From Bacteroidota bacterium (GTDB lineage Bacteria > Bacteroidota > Bacteroidia > Bacteroidales > VadinHA17), in assembly GCA_011049175.1 (NCBI GenBank), contig DSCJ01000038.1, forward strand, positions 1-64,000: a stretch of 64,000 nucleotides of DNA, given 5' to 3'. Both the position numbers and the translations under genes were made by a program. Shown here piece by piece: positions 8,976 to 18,451 of the stretch. How positions within the stretch are numbered: position 1 is the stretch's first letter; every line of letters begins with the position of its first letter. The notes below the pieces were generated by a model. That model saw only the letters and a program-made list of their open reading frames with translations, was not told the origin of the DNA and made no database searches.

Positions 8976-11207
8976 CTATTCTTTCTCCTTCAGATACCTG
9001 TCAAGATAATCTGTGTACTGGTTGTACAGCAACAGGGAACTGGCGGTGTTATATGCTACTCCGTGGGCACCGGGAGGGTAAATCTTCAGGTCATGGTCTT
9101 TCCCGTTATCGATCAGGGCTTTAACCAGCTGGAAGGTATTCTGGGGATGGACGTTCTCGTCCATCAGGGAATGTGCTATCAGCATTTTCCCTTCCAGCCC
9201 GGCAGCATGGGTCACCACTGCGCTGTTCACATAGCCTTCTTCATTGTCTTCCAGCAGGCCCATGTACCTTTCGGTATATATGCAGTCGTACAACCGCTGG
9301 TCGGTAACCGGTGCTCCCACCAGGGCAACTTTAAAAACCCCCGGATGAGTCAGGATGGTGTAGGCCGAAGAGTATCCACCATAGCTGTGTCCGCGAATGG
9401 CCATCCGGTCTCCGTCAATCCAGGGAAAAGAAGCCAGATAACGGGCTGTTTCCACAAAATCGTGGCTTTCCCAGTGTCCAAGATTCCGGTACACCACCTT
9501 CTCGAAGCCATCACCGTATCCTCCGCTACCCCGGTTGTTCACTCCGGCAATGACATATCCTTCCTGAGCCAGCCACTGCTCCCAACCACCTCCGCTCCAG
9601 GAGTTGTATACCGACTGGGCACCCGGCCCCCCGTATACACTGAGCAGCAGGGGATATGATTTTTCGGGATCAAAATCCACCGGTTTCATAATATACCCGT
9701 CAAGCTTCTGCCCGTCGGAGGTGGTAAAGCTGAACAGCTCACGGGTTGCCACCACATGTTCTTCCATGAACTCCAGCACCTGCCGGTTGTCTTCAAGCAC
9801 CCTCAGTTTCGTACCTGCGGTTGTCCACACTTCCACCCGGGTAGGAGTGGATACGTTTGAGTAACTGTCAATATAGTACTTTCCGTGTGGCGACATGTTC
9901 AGCCGGTGATTACCGGGTACCTCAGTCAGTTTCTTCTTCCTTTTTCCGTTGAATTTCACGGAATACAGGTGCCTCTCCAGGGGTGAGTCTTCGGTAGAGG
10001 TATAAAAGATGATCTCCTTCCCCTCATCCATCGCTTCAATCCTGATCACTTCCCAGGGACCTTCGGTAACCTGTCCCAGCAATTTCCCTTCATAATCGTA
10101 CCGGTAAATATGGCTCCAGCCATCGCGGTCGCTTATCCAGAAAAACTCTTCATGCTCTTCCGGAAAATACATCAGGTGCAGAGTTCCTGAAAAGAAATCG
10201 AATACATCGATCCAGCTGTCGGAAGTTTCGTACATCACCTGCCGGCCCTCACCGGTGGCAACATCAAACAGGACCAATTTGAGTTCGTTCTGGGCCCGGT
10301 TCATGGTTTGCACCGCCAGCACGCCGGGCCGGGCGGTCCAGTATATTCTCGGCACATATCCTTCACCATGACGGGTGTCCAGCCACACCTTTTCTCCCGT
10401 ACCCACATCGATCACTCCGATACGCACCTCCGGAACGGGATCCCCCACCTTGGGATAGGGCACTTTCATGTATTCGGGGTGCTTCCCTGAAAAATCCGTA
10501 AGCTGATACACTGGAACCTCCCGTTCATCGGATTGCCAGAAGGCAATGTACCGGCTTTCGGGCGACCAGTACCAGCCCTGCACCAGCCCGAATTCCTCTT
10601 CATAGGCCCACCCGAAACGGCCGTTGAAAAAACTTTCGGAAGCGTCATCGGTCAACCGTCTTACCTGATCTTCTTCAAAAAAATACACATACAGGTCGCC
10701 TTCCTTTTCATAGGCCACCATTTTCCCGTTGGGGGATACTTCGGCGGTATACGCCTGTTCCGCCACCAGCTTCAGGCTCTTATCCTCCAGTGAATAGTAA
10801 AAATAATCGGCATTCCCCGAGTAGCGCCATACCGGCTGGAAGCGGGTCTGGAACAGCAGGTATCGTCCGTCTTCTGTCCACTGGAACGAACGGTACCGGA
10901 AAGGATTTTCCGTATCAGGGAAAACCAGCCCATCGGCAGTAAATACCCTTTCCTCCTCGCCGGTTTCCGGATTGCACACCCAGATTTCCTGGGTGCCGTT
11001 GCTGCTCCGGGTAAAGGAATACCGTTCTCCCCCGTTGATCCAGGTTACATTTGATGGCCCGCGGTTGCCCGATAACCTCCGGGAACTGAGCAGGGCATCC
11101 TGTAGACTTTCGTACCGTGCCTTCTGAGCACTGGCAGAAGAGATTACGCAAAAGACAACCCATGTCAGAAGGGTCCCTCTGAATAACCGGTTTTTTGTTT
11201 TATTCAT
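8976..11207 (-). CDS. S9 family dipeptidyl peptidase IV-type protease
   Basis: Periplasmic prolyl dipeptidyl peptidase of 743 aa. A signal peptide (MNKTKNRLFRGTLLTWVVFC...ASAQ) is followed by a DPP4-type beta-propeller and an alpha/beta-hydrolase domain. The nucleophile is in GHSYGGYSSA (Ser about 608), the acid in DENVHPQNT and the histidine in PPGAHGV. The substrate-N-terminus clamp is visible as YEEEFG in the propeller. All catalytic elements are intact and the length matches DPP4. It removes N-terminal Xaa-Pro dipeptides; the neighbouring POT gene could import them. Met at 11216 is an alternative start but would precede the signal peptide by only three residues. Confidence 0.93.
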   Translation of the reverse strand: MNKTKNRLFRGTLLTWVVFCVISSASAQKARYESLQDALLSSRRLSGNRGPSNVTWINGGERYSFTRSSNGTQEIWVCNPETGEEERVFTADGLVFPDTENPFRYRSFQWTEDGRYLLFQTRFQPVWRYSGNADYFYYSLEDKSLKLVAEQAYTAEVSPNGKMVAYEKEGDLYVYFFEEDQVRRLTDDASESFFNGRFGWAYEEEFGLVQGWYWSPESRYIAFWQSDEREVPVYQLTDFSGKHPEYMKVPYPKVGDPVPEVRIGVIDVGTGEKVWLDTRHGEGYVPRIYWTARPGVLAVQTMNRAQNELKLVLFDVATGEGRQVMYETSDSWIDVFDFFSGTLHLMYFPEEHEEFFWISDRDGWSHIYRYDYEGKLLGQVTEGPWEVIRIEAMDEGKEIIFYTSTEDSPLERHLYSVKFNGKRKKKLTEVPGNHRLNMSPHGKYYIDSYSNVSTPTRVEVWTTAGTKLRVLEDNRQVLEFMEEHVVATRELFSFTTSDGQKLDGYIMKPVDFDPEKSYPLLLSVYGGPGAQSVYNSWSGGGWEQWLAQEGYVIAGVNNRGSGGYGDGFEKVVYRNLGHWESHDFVETARYLASFPWIDGDRMAIRGHSYGGYSSAYTILTHPGVFKVALVGAPVTDQRLYDCIYTERYMGLLEDNEEGYVNSAVVTHAAGLEGKMLIAHSLMDENVHPQNTFQLVKALIDNGKDHDLKIYPPGAHGVAYNTASSLLLYNQYTDYLDRYLKEKE

Positions 11208-11251
11208 ATCTTCCATCTTTTATATTAATAACCTGAAAACAGGGTAAAGAT

Positions 11252-11282
11252 AAAAAAAGAGAGGAACGGATGTCCTCTCTTT
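11252..11282 (-). terminator. Intrinsic terminator after the 11307-12470 gene
   Basis: Inverted repeat AAAGAGAGGA (11256-11265) and TCCTCTCTTT (11273-11282) around a 7-base loop. Read on the minus strand it ends in a run of seven T (11252-11258), as expected for the gene that stops at 11307. Confidence 0.75.
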
Positions 11283-11306
11283 TCTCTTTCCTTAATAACA
11301 AAATTC

Positions 11307-12470
11307 CTATTTCACCGGTATGACTTCGGGGAGGATATGCCTGGGAACAAAAGCCAGGCAATGGTATCCGTGGGTACTCAGGTCACTCCTCGTTTCTCCG
11401 TCCATCAGAAGACCGATTTCCGTCATGGCCCCGGTGGCCACATCAAGGGTAACCAGTCCCAGGTCGTATTTCGATTCATCCCACACCATGGCGTAAATGG
11501 TACCGTCTCTGGCTTTTTCCAGGTCCATGAGGGCGGCGCTGGTTGCATCGATGTTTGTGGTAGACTGAAGTGAGATGTATTGGGAAATCTGACCGTTTGT
11601 TCCGGCTTTCAACACCTCGCTCCAGGCTCCGATGATCACCTGATCGTCGGAAGATCCATACGTCAGCCCGCCGGAAGACCAGTGCGTCTCTTTATCATTA
11701 TCCAACATGACGGGATAATGGGTGCCAGCCACTCCTGTCGACTTATTAAAAGTAACGAGGGACATACAGTATTCAATATTGGAATATATCACACCCATAA
11801 TATTCCCGTCGGGGGCAAGGATCAGGTCGGCAATACCGTCCCAGGCTGATTCTATATTGTTGTTCAGCAGGGATGCCTCACCGGTTTTCATATTGACAGA
11901 ATAAAAACAACCGTTTCCCTGGGCGGTAGCGCTGCTGAAGCACATACCGGTGGCCGGATCATATACCAGTCCGCGCAATCCTGCCAAAGGTTCGCTATCA
12001 TGGACAATCATTCCCTTCAGGGTTAGCTGCCCTGTGGTTGTGTTCACCCGGTGTACCGTTCCGTCGGAACGTTTCACCACAACCAGGTCGAGGATATCGG
12101 TCACTTTTACAGATACTGTCAGCGTGCCCTCCACCTGAAAAACAGCCACATCATCCGTGGGATTGGCAGGTGCAGGCTCGGATGCCGACCAGTCAAACTC
12201 GAAATTGTCGGATGTAAGATCCATATCACCACTGGACACTTTCACCATCACGACAGATCCTTCTTCCACTTTACCCGGGTCGGCAACCCAGGATGATCCG
12301 TCGTCGGTGGAAAACAGCAGCGAAAGGGTGCCACCGGCCGTGTATTCTTCATCATCTATCACGCCGGCATTCACAGAAAAAGTAACAGGGTCTTCATCTT
12401 TCTTACACCCGGGCAGTACTACCAGAATCATCAGGGCAACCGCCGCAATACCAGGAATAATCCGTTTCAT
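11307..12470 (-). CDS. Putative lipoprotein of unknown function
   Basis: A 387-aa exported protein. MKRIIPGIAAVALMILVVLPGCKKDEDPV is a textbook signal with lipobox LPGC. After the cysteine comes an Ig-like or PKD-like segment (about 35-125, with STDDGSSW and FDWSASEPAPAN), then repeats of the kind VNTTTGQLTLKG, VNMKTGEASLL, FNKSTGVAGTHYP and LDVATGAMTEIG, suggesting a beta-propeller-like region that reports values and times. No catalytic motif is seen. The ATG at 12470 was chosen because the signal peptide starts there. It is monocistronic, with a promoter at 12565-12593 and its own terminator. The function is not recognised. Confidence 0.7.
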   Translation of the reverse strand: MKRIIPGIAAVALMILVVLPGCKKDEDPVTFSVNAGVIDDEEYTAGGTLSLLFSTDDGSSWVADPGKVEEGSVVMVKVSSGDMDLTSDNFEFDWSASEPAPANPTDDVAVFQVEGTLTVSVKVTDILDLVVVKRSDGTVHRVNTTTGQLTLKGMIVHDSEPLAGLRGLVYDPATGMCFSSATAQGNGCFYSVNMKTGEASLLNNNIESAWDGIADLILAPDGNIMGVIYSNIEYCMSLVTFNKSTGVAGTHYPVMLDNDKETHWSSGGLTYGSSDDQVIIGAWSEVLKAGTNGQISQYISLQSTTNIDATSAALMDLEKARDGTIYAMVWDESKYDLGLVTLDVATGAMTEIGLLMDGETRSDLSTHGYHCLAFVPRHILPEVIPVK

Positions 12471-12564
12471 AAGTCGTTTTTTTTGTGTATAATTTCGTTT
12501 AATACGACAGTATACTGTATTGTTCATATAAAGGTTACCTGAATCAGCACACAATAAGGAGAAT

Positions 12565-12593
12565 CAAACATAATTACCTTAAAACCAGCCAAA
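12565..12593 (-). promoter_or_regulatory. Candidate promoter for the 12470 lipoprotein gene
   Basis: On the minus strand TTTG (12590-12593), 17 bases, TATGTTTG (12565-12572). The -7 box is an exact TAnnTTTG match; the spacing is shorter than the usual 19-21. The leader would be about 90 bases. Confidence 0.5.
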
Positions 12594-12664
12594 ATGAAGT
12601 ATATAGGCAGGTTCTTTTTTTATTAAACAAAAAAAACCTATCTTTACGGCAAATTCGCCTGTTC

Positions 12665-13120
12665 ATGAATCAGCAACAGAGAGAACTGGTTGAAAGGATC
12701 GGAGTGATCAACGAAAAATTAGGGCTGCAGCCGGTGGCTGCCAGGGTAAATGCCCTGTTGCTTGTTTCGGAAAAAAACCGGCTGACTTTCGATGAAATCC
12801 AGGAAGAGCTGCAGGTGAGCAAGAGCTCTGTGAGCAACGCCATCAACTTGCTGCTGAGCACCGGACAGATTGATTACATCACCCTGCCCGGGGAAAGGAA
12901 AAGATACTTCCGTACCAATATTGAGAAATGGCCCCGTCTGATCGAAAGACTGATGGATTTTGCCGTGATGTACCGTAACCTGTTCAGAGAAATGATGGAG
13001 ATGCGCCATGACAAAGACCCTGATTTCATTCGCAGTGTGGAGGGGCTGATTGATTTCATTAATCGTTTGCTGGAAGAGGTACCGCGTATGTTAAACGAAT
13101 ACAATCAAAACAGAAACTGA
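12665..13120 (+). CDS. GbsR/MarR-like transcriptional regulator
   Basis: A 151-aa winged-helix protein. The segment LTFDEIQEELQVSKSSVSNAINLLLSTGQIDYITLPGERKRYFR (about 40-83) is a helix-turn-helix plus wing of the GbsR/MarR type, and the C-terminal helices (LMDFAVMYRNLFREMMEMR) should form the dimer interface. It lies 63 bp upstream of an RND exporter and on the same strand, so it is probably the local regulator of the exporter operon (inference). A TATCTTTA box at 12639-12646 may be its -7 element. The gap to the next gene contains the short inverted repeat TAGTT...AACTA, a possible but weak operator. Confidence 0.85.
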   Translation: MNQQQRELVERIGVINEKLGLQPVAARVNALLLVSEKNRLTFDEIQEELQVSKSSVSNAINLLLSTGQIDYITLPGERKRYFRTNIEKWPRLIERLMDFAVMYRNLFREMMEMRHDKDPDFIRSVEGLIDFINRLLEEVPRMLNEYNQNRN

Positions 13121-13183
13121 TTTTTTTTATGTAATTAGTTCATAAAATATTAAACTATTTACATTTTATTAAATCTTTTATAA

Positions 13184-15454
13184 ATGAAATTCAAGGCAGC
13201 CTATATTTTGAAGTACCGCCGGTGGATCATTCTCACGGCCGTTTTATTCAGCCTGGTATCGGCATGGTTTATACCGCGTTTAACCCTGAATCCTGATGTT
13301 TTCAGTAATCTGCCGGAAGATGACGAGGTGGCTGCCTTCTTCAACCAGGTAGGCGAAGAATACGGAGGAAATTACAACTGTATCATAGGGCTTGAAAGCA
13401 GGAATGTTTTTACCGAAGAAACCTTACAGGAGATCATTACGATACAGGACAGCATCCGGTACATGGACGGGGTGGGACATATCACATCACTGGTCAATGT
13501 GCTGGATATCCGGAGCAGCGAATGGGGCATTGAGATAGGAAAACTGGTGGATGAATATGCTCCTCCATCCACAGAAGAAGAATTGCACCGCCTCAGAGAA
13601 TATACCCTTTCAAAGGACATGTACCGGGGAAGGCTGGTTTCGGAAGACGCTACGATGACCATTCTGGCTGTACGGCTGGAAAATGATGCTGCCAAAATTG
13701 ATGTAGCCAACCGGATCAGGGAAAAAGTCCAATCGATGCCATTGACATCGAAAGTACATTTTGGTGGGCAGCCTTTTATCATTGCCGCTTTTGGTGATTC
13801 CATCAACCGGGACCTGATCTACCTCGGCCCCCTGGCTCTTGCCCTGATCCTGCTGGTTCTCTACCTGGGATTCAGAAATACACGGGGCGTATTGCTTCCG
13901 GTGCTGACCGTCCTGCTAAGTATCCTGTGGACCTTCGGTACGATGGGAATACTGAATATTGAAATATCGATCATTTCCAGCGTGATCCCCATATTGCTGA
14001 TCGCCGTAGGAAGTGCCTATACCATTCATGTACTGAACCGGATAAACGAGACACCGGAAGCAGATGAGGAAAAAAGACTGGAGCAGGCCTGGGGTTACAT
14101 TGCCGTTCCAGTCATATTCACTGCCCTCACCACCATGTTTGGGTTTATTTCATTTGTCTTTGGCAGTTACCTGCACCTGATCAAAATTTTCGGTTTGTTC
14201 ACCTCGGCAGGTATCTTTTTTGCTCTTCTGGTATCTCTGTTCCTGATCCCGGGTATGGCGGAATTAAAAAGAAGCCCAGGGATTTCGGGGTTACCGGGAA
14301 AGAACGGTCTGCTGGCATCTCTCCTGAAAAAAACCTCGGATCTGGTCATTCATCATCCGCGAAGGGTGATTCTGTTCTGGGGATCCCTCATCCTGCTTTT
14401 CGCCATCGGGGCATTTCATATTCAGCGAAAAGTGGATTTTCTTGAATATTTCCGAAAAAAGGATCCGAACCGTATCACGGAGAATATTCTGAAAGAAAAA
14501 ATGGGCGGAACATTCCCCGTGTACATATCGGTAAAAGGAGATATTCTGGATCCGGAGGTGATGCAGGCCATTTTTAAAACCCAGCAGGTGATGAAAGAAG
14601 ACCCCAACCTGGTTTATACCCAGTCGGTAGCCGATCTGGTTGCCAGCATGAATGAGGCCATGGGGGAAGGAAAACTTATTCCGGACGAGCGTGACCGTAT
14701 TGAAAATCTATGGTTCCTTATTGAGGGGCAGGATATTCTGGAACAACTCATCAACGAAAACAAACAGGAAGCCATTATCCAGGGAATGTTCAATTCCTCG
14801 GAAATTGACGATGCCAGGCGGTTCATCGATTTTATGGAATCATATTTTGACAGCATGAACAGCAGCCAGATGGAATTCAAACTGACCGGATACCCCTCCC
14901 TGGTCATCCGCCTGGATGAAAGTCTGGTAAGCAGCCAGATCAGAAGCCTGGCCATTGCCCTGATGCTGGTACTGCTGGCGGTCAGCCTGCTGCAAAGGTC
15001 ACTGCTCAGAGGGATCCTGTCGGTCTTTCCCATTATCACCACCCTGGTCATCCTGTTCGGATGTATGGGCTGGTCAGGGATACCCCTGGATATCGCCACT
15101 GTGCTGGTAGGCTCGATCTCCATAGGGATTGGCGTTGATTATGCCATTCATATCAGCAATCATTTTTCGCATGCGATGAGAAACGGTCACGGTCTGACCA
15201 AAGCCATTGAGCACTCTGTGGGAATCAGCGGCAAAGCCATTGTGATCAACATGTTTTCGGTCACAGCCGGTTTTCTGGTACTGCTTTTCTCTTCCCTCAT
15301 TCCTCTGGCAAGGTTCGGTATCCTGGTGGGCATCACCATGCTGGCATCGGGAAGCGCCTCTCTTACCCTGCTGCCGGCCTTACTTCTCTCCAATCATAAA
15401 CTCGGTGAAAAATTCAAACCAAAAAACCATGAAAACCATGAAAGCAACCTGTAA
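13184..15454 (+). CDS. RND superfamily exporter (MMPL type)
   Basis: A 756-aa inner-membrane transporter with the RND two-fold layout: helix 1 (RRWIILTAVLFSLVSAWFIP), a periplasmic domain (about 35-205), a block of five helices ending near 365, helix 7 (RRVILFWGSLILLFAIGAF), a second periplasmic domain (about 415-590) and five more helices. Conserved RND-like elements are VGSAYTIHVLNR in the first half and IGIGVDYAIHISNHF in the second, which carry the proton-relay positions. It belongs to the MMPL/HpnN-like group that exports lipids or other hydrophobic cargo. The stop codon overlaps the next gene. The cargo is unknown. Confidence 0.9.
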   Translation: MKFKAAYILKYRRWIILTAVLFSLVSAWFIPRLTLNPDVFSNLPEDDEVAAFFNQVGEEYGGNYNCIIGLESRNVFTEETLQEIITIQDSIRYMDGVGHITSLVNVLDIRSSEWGIEIGKLVDEYAPPSTEEELHRLREYTLSKDMYRGRLVSEDATMTILAVRLENDAAKIDVANRIREKVQSMPLTSKVHFGGQPFIIAAFGDSINRDLIYLGPLALALILLVLYLGFRNTRGVLLPVLTVLLSILWTFGTMGILNIEISIISSVIPILLIAVGSAYTIHVLNRINETPEADEEKRLEQAWGYIAVPVIFTALTTMFGFISFVFGSYLHLIKIFGLFTSAGIFFALLVSLFLIPGMAELKRSPGISGLPGKNGLLASLLKKTSDLVIHHPRRVILFWGSLILLFAIGAFHIQRKVDFLEYFRKKDPNRITENILKEKMGGTFPVYISVKGDILDPEVMQAIFKTQQVMKEDPNLVYTQSVADLVASMNEAMGEGKLIPDERDRIENLWFLIEGQDILEQLINENKQEAIIQGMFNSSEIDDARRFIDFMESYFDSMNSSQMEFKLTGYPSLVIRLDESLVSSQIRSLAIALMLVLLAVSLLQRSLLRGILSVFPIITTLVILFGCMGWSGIPLDIATVLVGSISIGIGVDYAIHISNHFSHAMRNGHGLTKAIEHSVGISGKAIVINMFSVTAGFLVLLFSSLIPLARFGILVGITMLASGSASLTLLPALLLSNHKLGEKFKPKNHENHESNL

Positions 15455-16181
15455 AGCCCTGATAACAGCGGTTATCCTGGTATGCGGAATGGCAGCTTAC
15501 AGCCACGCACAGACAGCCGACGAAATCCTTCGGAAAATGGATGAAATCACCTATGCTCCGAAAGACCAGGTTTCCACTACTACCATCACATTGATTGATA
15601 AAAACGGGAACCAGAGCATGAGAAAAGCCGAAATGAAACAGAAAGGAAAGAACATGCGTTTCACCCGTTTCACGTCACCGGCTTCCCAGGCCGGTATCGC
15701 TTTTCTTTCCCTCCCAAACGATGTGATGTATATATACCTGCCCGCTTTTGGCAGGGAAAGGAGAATTGCCAGCCATGTAAAAAACCAGTCGTTTGCCGGA
15801 ACCGATTTCACGTATGAGGACATGGAGGCGATTCCCTACAGTGAGAAGTTCAACCCCACCCTGAAAGAAACCACGGATGAATATTTCGTTATGGAACTGG
15901 TTCCAAAACCCGGTGTCCGGTCCGATTATTCCAGGCTGGTGATGCAGGTTGACCGGAACCTTTTCCTGCCCGTGCATATAGATCATTACAACCGGGGAAA
16001 CCAGATGGTTAAGGAAATGGATGTGGAATACGAACAGATACAGGGATACCAGGCTCAGAAACGGATCGTGATGAAAGATCTGGAAAAAGAACACACCACG
16101 ATAATGGAAGTGGAGGAGATCCGTTTTGACAACAATCTTGACGACAGTGAATTCTCTGTAAGAAAACTCAGACAACAATAA
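15429..16181 (+). CDS. LolA-like outer-membrane lipoprotein-sorting protein
   Basis: A 250-aa periplasmic protein with a signal peptide (KATCKALITAVILVCGMAAYSHAQ). The mature part resembles the LolA_like family often paired with RND/MMPL exporters: TADEILRKMDEI at the start, MRFTRFTSPASQAGIAFLSL, MYIYLPAFGRERRI, and SFAGTDFTYEDME, followed by PVHIDHYNRGNQMVKEM. Such proteins have a half-barrel that can hold a lipid chain. The start at 15429 overlaps the exporter gene by 26 bp; an alternative ATG lies at 15438. Coupling to the exporter suggests it carries exporter cargo across the periplasm (inference). Confidence 0.85.
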   Translation: MKTMKATCKALITAVILVCGMAAYSHAQTADEILRKMDEITYAPKDQVSTTTITLIDKNGNQSMRKAEMKQKGKNMRFTRFTSPASQAGIAFLSLPNDVMYIYLPAFGRERRIASHVKNQSFAGTDFTYEDMEAIPYSEKFNPTLKETTDEYFVMELVPKPGVRSDYSRLVMQVDRNLFLPVHIDHYNRGNQMVKEMDVEYEQIQGYQAQKRIVMKDLEKEHTTIMEVEEIRFDNNLDDSEFSVRKLRQQ

Positions 16182-16195
16182 AACTGCATCATATC

Positions 16196-17560
16196 ATGAA
16201 AGCCGTTATTTTTCGCATCATATACCTCTGTTTATTCACATGGTTACTGATACCGGCCGTTGCCCAGGAACCAGGCCCGGAAATTTCGGGTGAATGGTGT
16301 ACCGACCAGCGTCTGCTGCTTTACGATCCCTATCCCTGGTCGTGGAGCGAAAACCGGCTGGACCTTGGGTTGAAGAAAAACTTTCAGGGCAAGGCTTCCT
16401 TCTCGGCCAATGTATGGTTCCGGAGTTTCGGTTTTCAATTTCTTACCGGAACCCGTCAATTATTCAACAAAGATGAAATCTCGCCGTACCAGATCGATTT
16501 CAGGGAAGCATGGCTCGACCTGTACGGATTTATTGTCCCCAACCTGGATGTCAGGATCGGGCGGCAGGTGATCACCTGGGGACGCGGCGACCGCCTGAAC
16601 CCCACCCGGAACCTGAATCCTCCGGATCTGGAAGATATCTGGGATTTCGGCCGGTCACACGGTGTGGAAGCCGTAAAGCTGGACTATTACCTGAACGATG
16701 TTTTCTTCCTGGAAGGGGTTTATGTCCCCTTTTTCCGTCCGGCTACCCTGCCAAGGGGCGATCTGGCCAGCGTATTTTCCACTTCCATGTCGTTGCCGGT
16801 CCCTTCCACTCAGATTGCCGTTATGACCGACACCCTGCTTATGCCGGATAACCGGCCGGGCCAAACCTCATCCTATGGGATCAAGCTGGGCGGATTCATC
16901 CTGGGATTTGATTTTTCACTGAGCTACTCCTTTTTCCGCGACGGATTACCAGTTCCCTCGTACACCGATGTTGCCTTTGCCGATGAAGAGTTCAACCTGG
17001 CAGTTAATACCGAATTGCTGTTCCCCAGGTTTCATGCAGTGGGAACAGATATGGCCGGTTCGCTGGCCGGTGTGGGGGTCTGGGGAGAAATGGCTTTGAT
17101 GATCCCCGATAAAGAGGTAATCATGCACATCGATCTGTCGGAGATCGGCTATTCCGATCTGGAAAGTGTTCAGCTGGAAGACAAGCCTTATTTCAGGTAC
17201 CTGATGGGAGCAGATTACACCTTCACTGACGGATCGTATATGAATTTCCAGTTCCTGCACGGCTTTTTCCATGAAAGGGGAAAAGGCAACCTGAACGATT
17301 ATTTCCTGCTGGAATATGAAAAAAAGGTGGCCCAGGAAAAAATAGTCCTTAAACCTGTAACGGGAGCCATAGTCATCGGCGACTGGAAAAACGTAAAAGA
17401 AGATCATGCCCTGGTGTGGATGCCGTCCGCAGGGTATCTGCCAGATGAAAACACGGAGATCACCCTGGGCATCAGGCTTATATCAGGAAAAGGGGAAACC
17501 GCATTTGCCGGTCTCGACCGGCGCGACGAGTTTTTTGTCAGCATCAGGCATCACTTCTAA
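16196..17560 (+). CDS. Outer-membrane beta-barrel protein of the RND/LolA-like operon
   Basis: A 454-aa protein with a signal peptide (MKAVIFRIIYLCLFTWLLIPAVAQ) and many alternating amphipathic strands ending in an aromatic residue (ISIRHHF-like C-terminus, FVSIRHHF). The segment DVRIGRQVITWGRGDRLNPTRNLNPPD resembles the DUF1302-type porin signature around GRQ...WG. It begins 14 bp after the LolA-like gene and is the last gene of the run. It is probably the outer-membrane partner or acceptor of the exporter. The family assignment is tentative. Confidence 0.75.
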   Translation: MKAVIFRIIYLCLFTWLLIPAVAQEPGPEISGEWCTDQRLLLYDPYPWSWSENRLDLGLKKNFQGKASFSANVWFRSFGFQFLTGTRQLFNKDEISPYQIDFREAWLDLYGFIVPNLDVRIGRQVITWGRGDRLNPTRNLNPPDLEDIWDFGRSHGVEAVKLDYYLNDVFFLEGVYVPFFRPATLPRGDLASVFSTSMSLPVPSTQIAVMTDTLLMPDNRPGQTSSYGIKLGGFILGFDFSLSYSFFRDGLPVPSYTDVAFADEEFNLAVNTELLFPRFHAVGTDMAGSLAGVGVWGEMALMIPDKEVIMHIDLSEIGYSDLESVQLEDKPYFRYLMGADYTFTDGSYMNFQFLHGFFHERGKGNLNDYFLLEYEKKVAQEKIVLKPVTGAIVIGDWKNVKEDHALVWMPSAGYLPDENTEITLGIRLISGKGETAFAGLDRRDEFFVSIRHHF

Positions 17561-17655
17561 GGGGTTGTCTAAAAAAAGTTTCCGGAAGATTTTTCTCTGC
17601 CTATATGGAATTTATGGCGGCAGATGATATCTTTATGTCAAGATAATGCCGGAAT

Positions 17656-18441
17656 ATGAAACAAACCCTGCTCATTCTGATCTCCATGCTCTTTATGCAA
17701 CCTGTCTTCAGCAGCGATCCCCTCATCATTGCCCATCGGGGGGCATCGTACCTGGCTCCCGAAAACACCCTGGCAGCCGTTAACCTTGCCTGGAAACTCG
17801 GCGCCAGGGCGGTGGAAGTGGATGTTCACCTGTCGTCTGACGGCAGGATCATGGTAATGCATGACAAGAATACCCGGCGCACCACGGGGAAAAACCTGGA
17901 AATTGCCGGAACTTCTTCTCTCCTGTTGCGTGAGCTGGATGCCGGTTCGTGGAAAGATCCAGCTTTTGCAGGAGAAAAGATACCCTACCTGGAAGAAGTG
18001 CTGGCCACCGTGCCTGAAAACGGGACTTTATTCATCGAGGTCAAATGCGGAACGGAAATTCTGCCCGTGTTAAAGCAAACACTTGAAAAAAGCGGAAAAA
18101 TGACCGCCGTTACCATCATCAGTTTTGATTTTGAAGTGGCCAGGGGTGCAAAACAACTCATGCCCCATATACCGGCATATTTTCTGCACTACACCCTTAC
18201 CGGACGTTACGGCAGAAGATGGATTGACAGAGCCCGGGAAGCCTCTCTGGACGGGCTGAACCTGAGGCACAGAGGAATTACGCGCCGGTACGCAGATAAA
18301 GTACATCAGGCCGGAATGAAGATATATGCGTGGACCGTTGACGATCCCGCAACAGCCATTGCCCTGGCCGGTATGGGCGTAGATGGAATTACCACCAACC
18401 GGCCTGCCTGGCTGAAAGAACAATGCAGGTTCGGGAACTGA
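17656..18441 (+). CDS. Glycerophosphodiester phosphodiesterase
   Basis: Hydrolyses glycerophosphodiesters to glycerol-3-phosphate and alcohol. It has 261 aa with a signal peptide (MKQTLLILISMLFMQPVFS), so it is periplasmic. Motifs of the TIM-barrel GDPD family are IIAHRGASYLAPENT (catalytic His), AVEVDVHLSSDGRIMVMHD (metal Glu/Asp and second His), FIEVK, and AWTVDDPATAI near the C-terminus. All key residues are present. It is the last plus-strand gene before a convergent GH2 gene only 10 bp away. A TATCTTTA box at 17628-17635 may be its -7 element. Confidence 0.92.
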   Translation: MKQTLLILISMLFMQPVFSSDPLIIAHRGASYLAPENTLAAVNLAWKLGARAVEVDVHLSSDGRIMVMHDKNTRRTTGKNLEIAGTSSLLLRELDAGSWKDPAFAGEKIPYLEEVLATVPENGTLFIEVKCGTEILPVLKQTLEKSGKMTAVTIISFDFEVARGAKQLMPHIPAYFLHYTLTGRYGRRWIDRAREASLDGLNLRHRGITRRYADKVHQAGMKIYAWTVDDPATAIALAGMGVDGITTNRPAWLKEQCRFGN

Positions 18442-18451
18442 GCCCTGCCGT

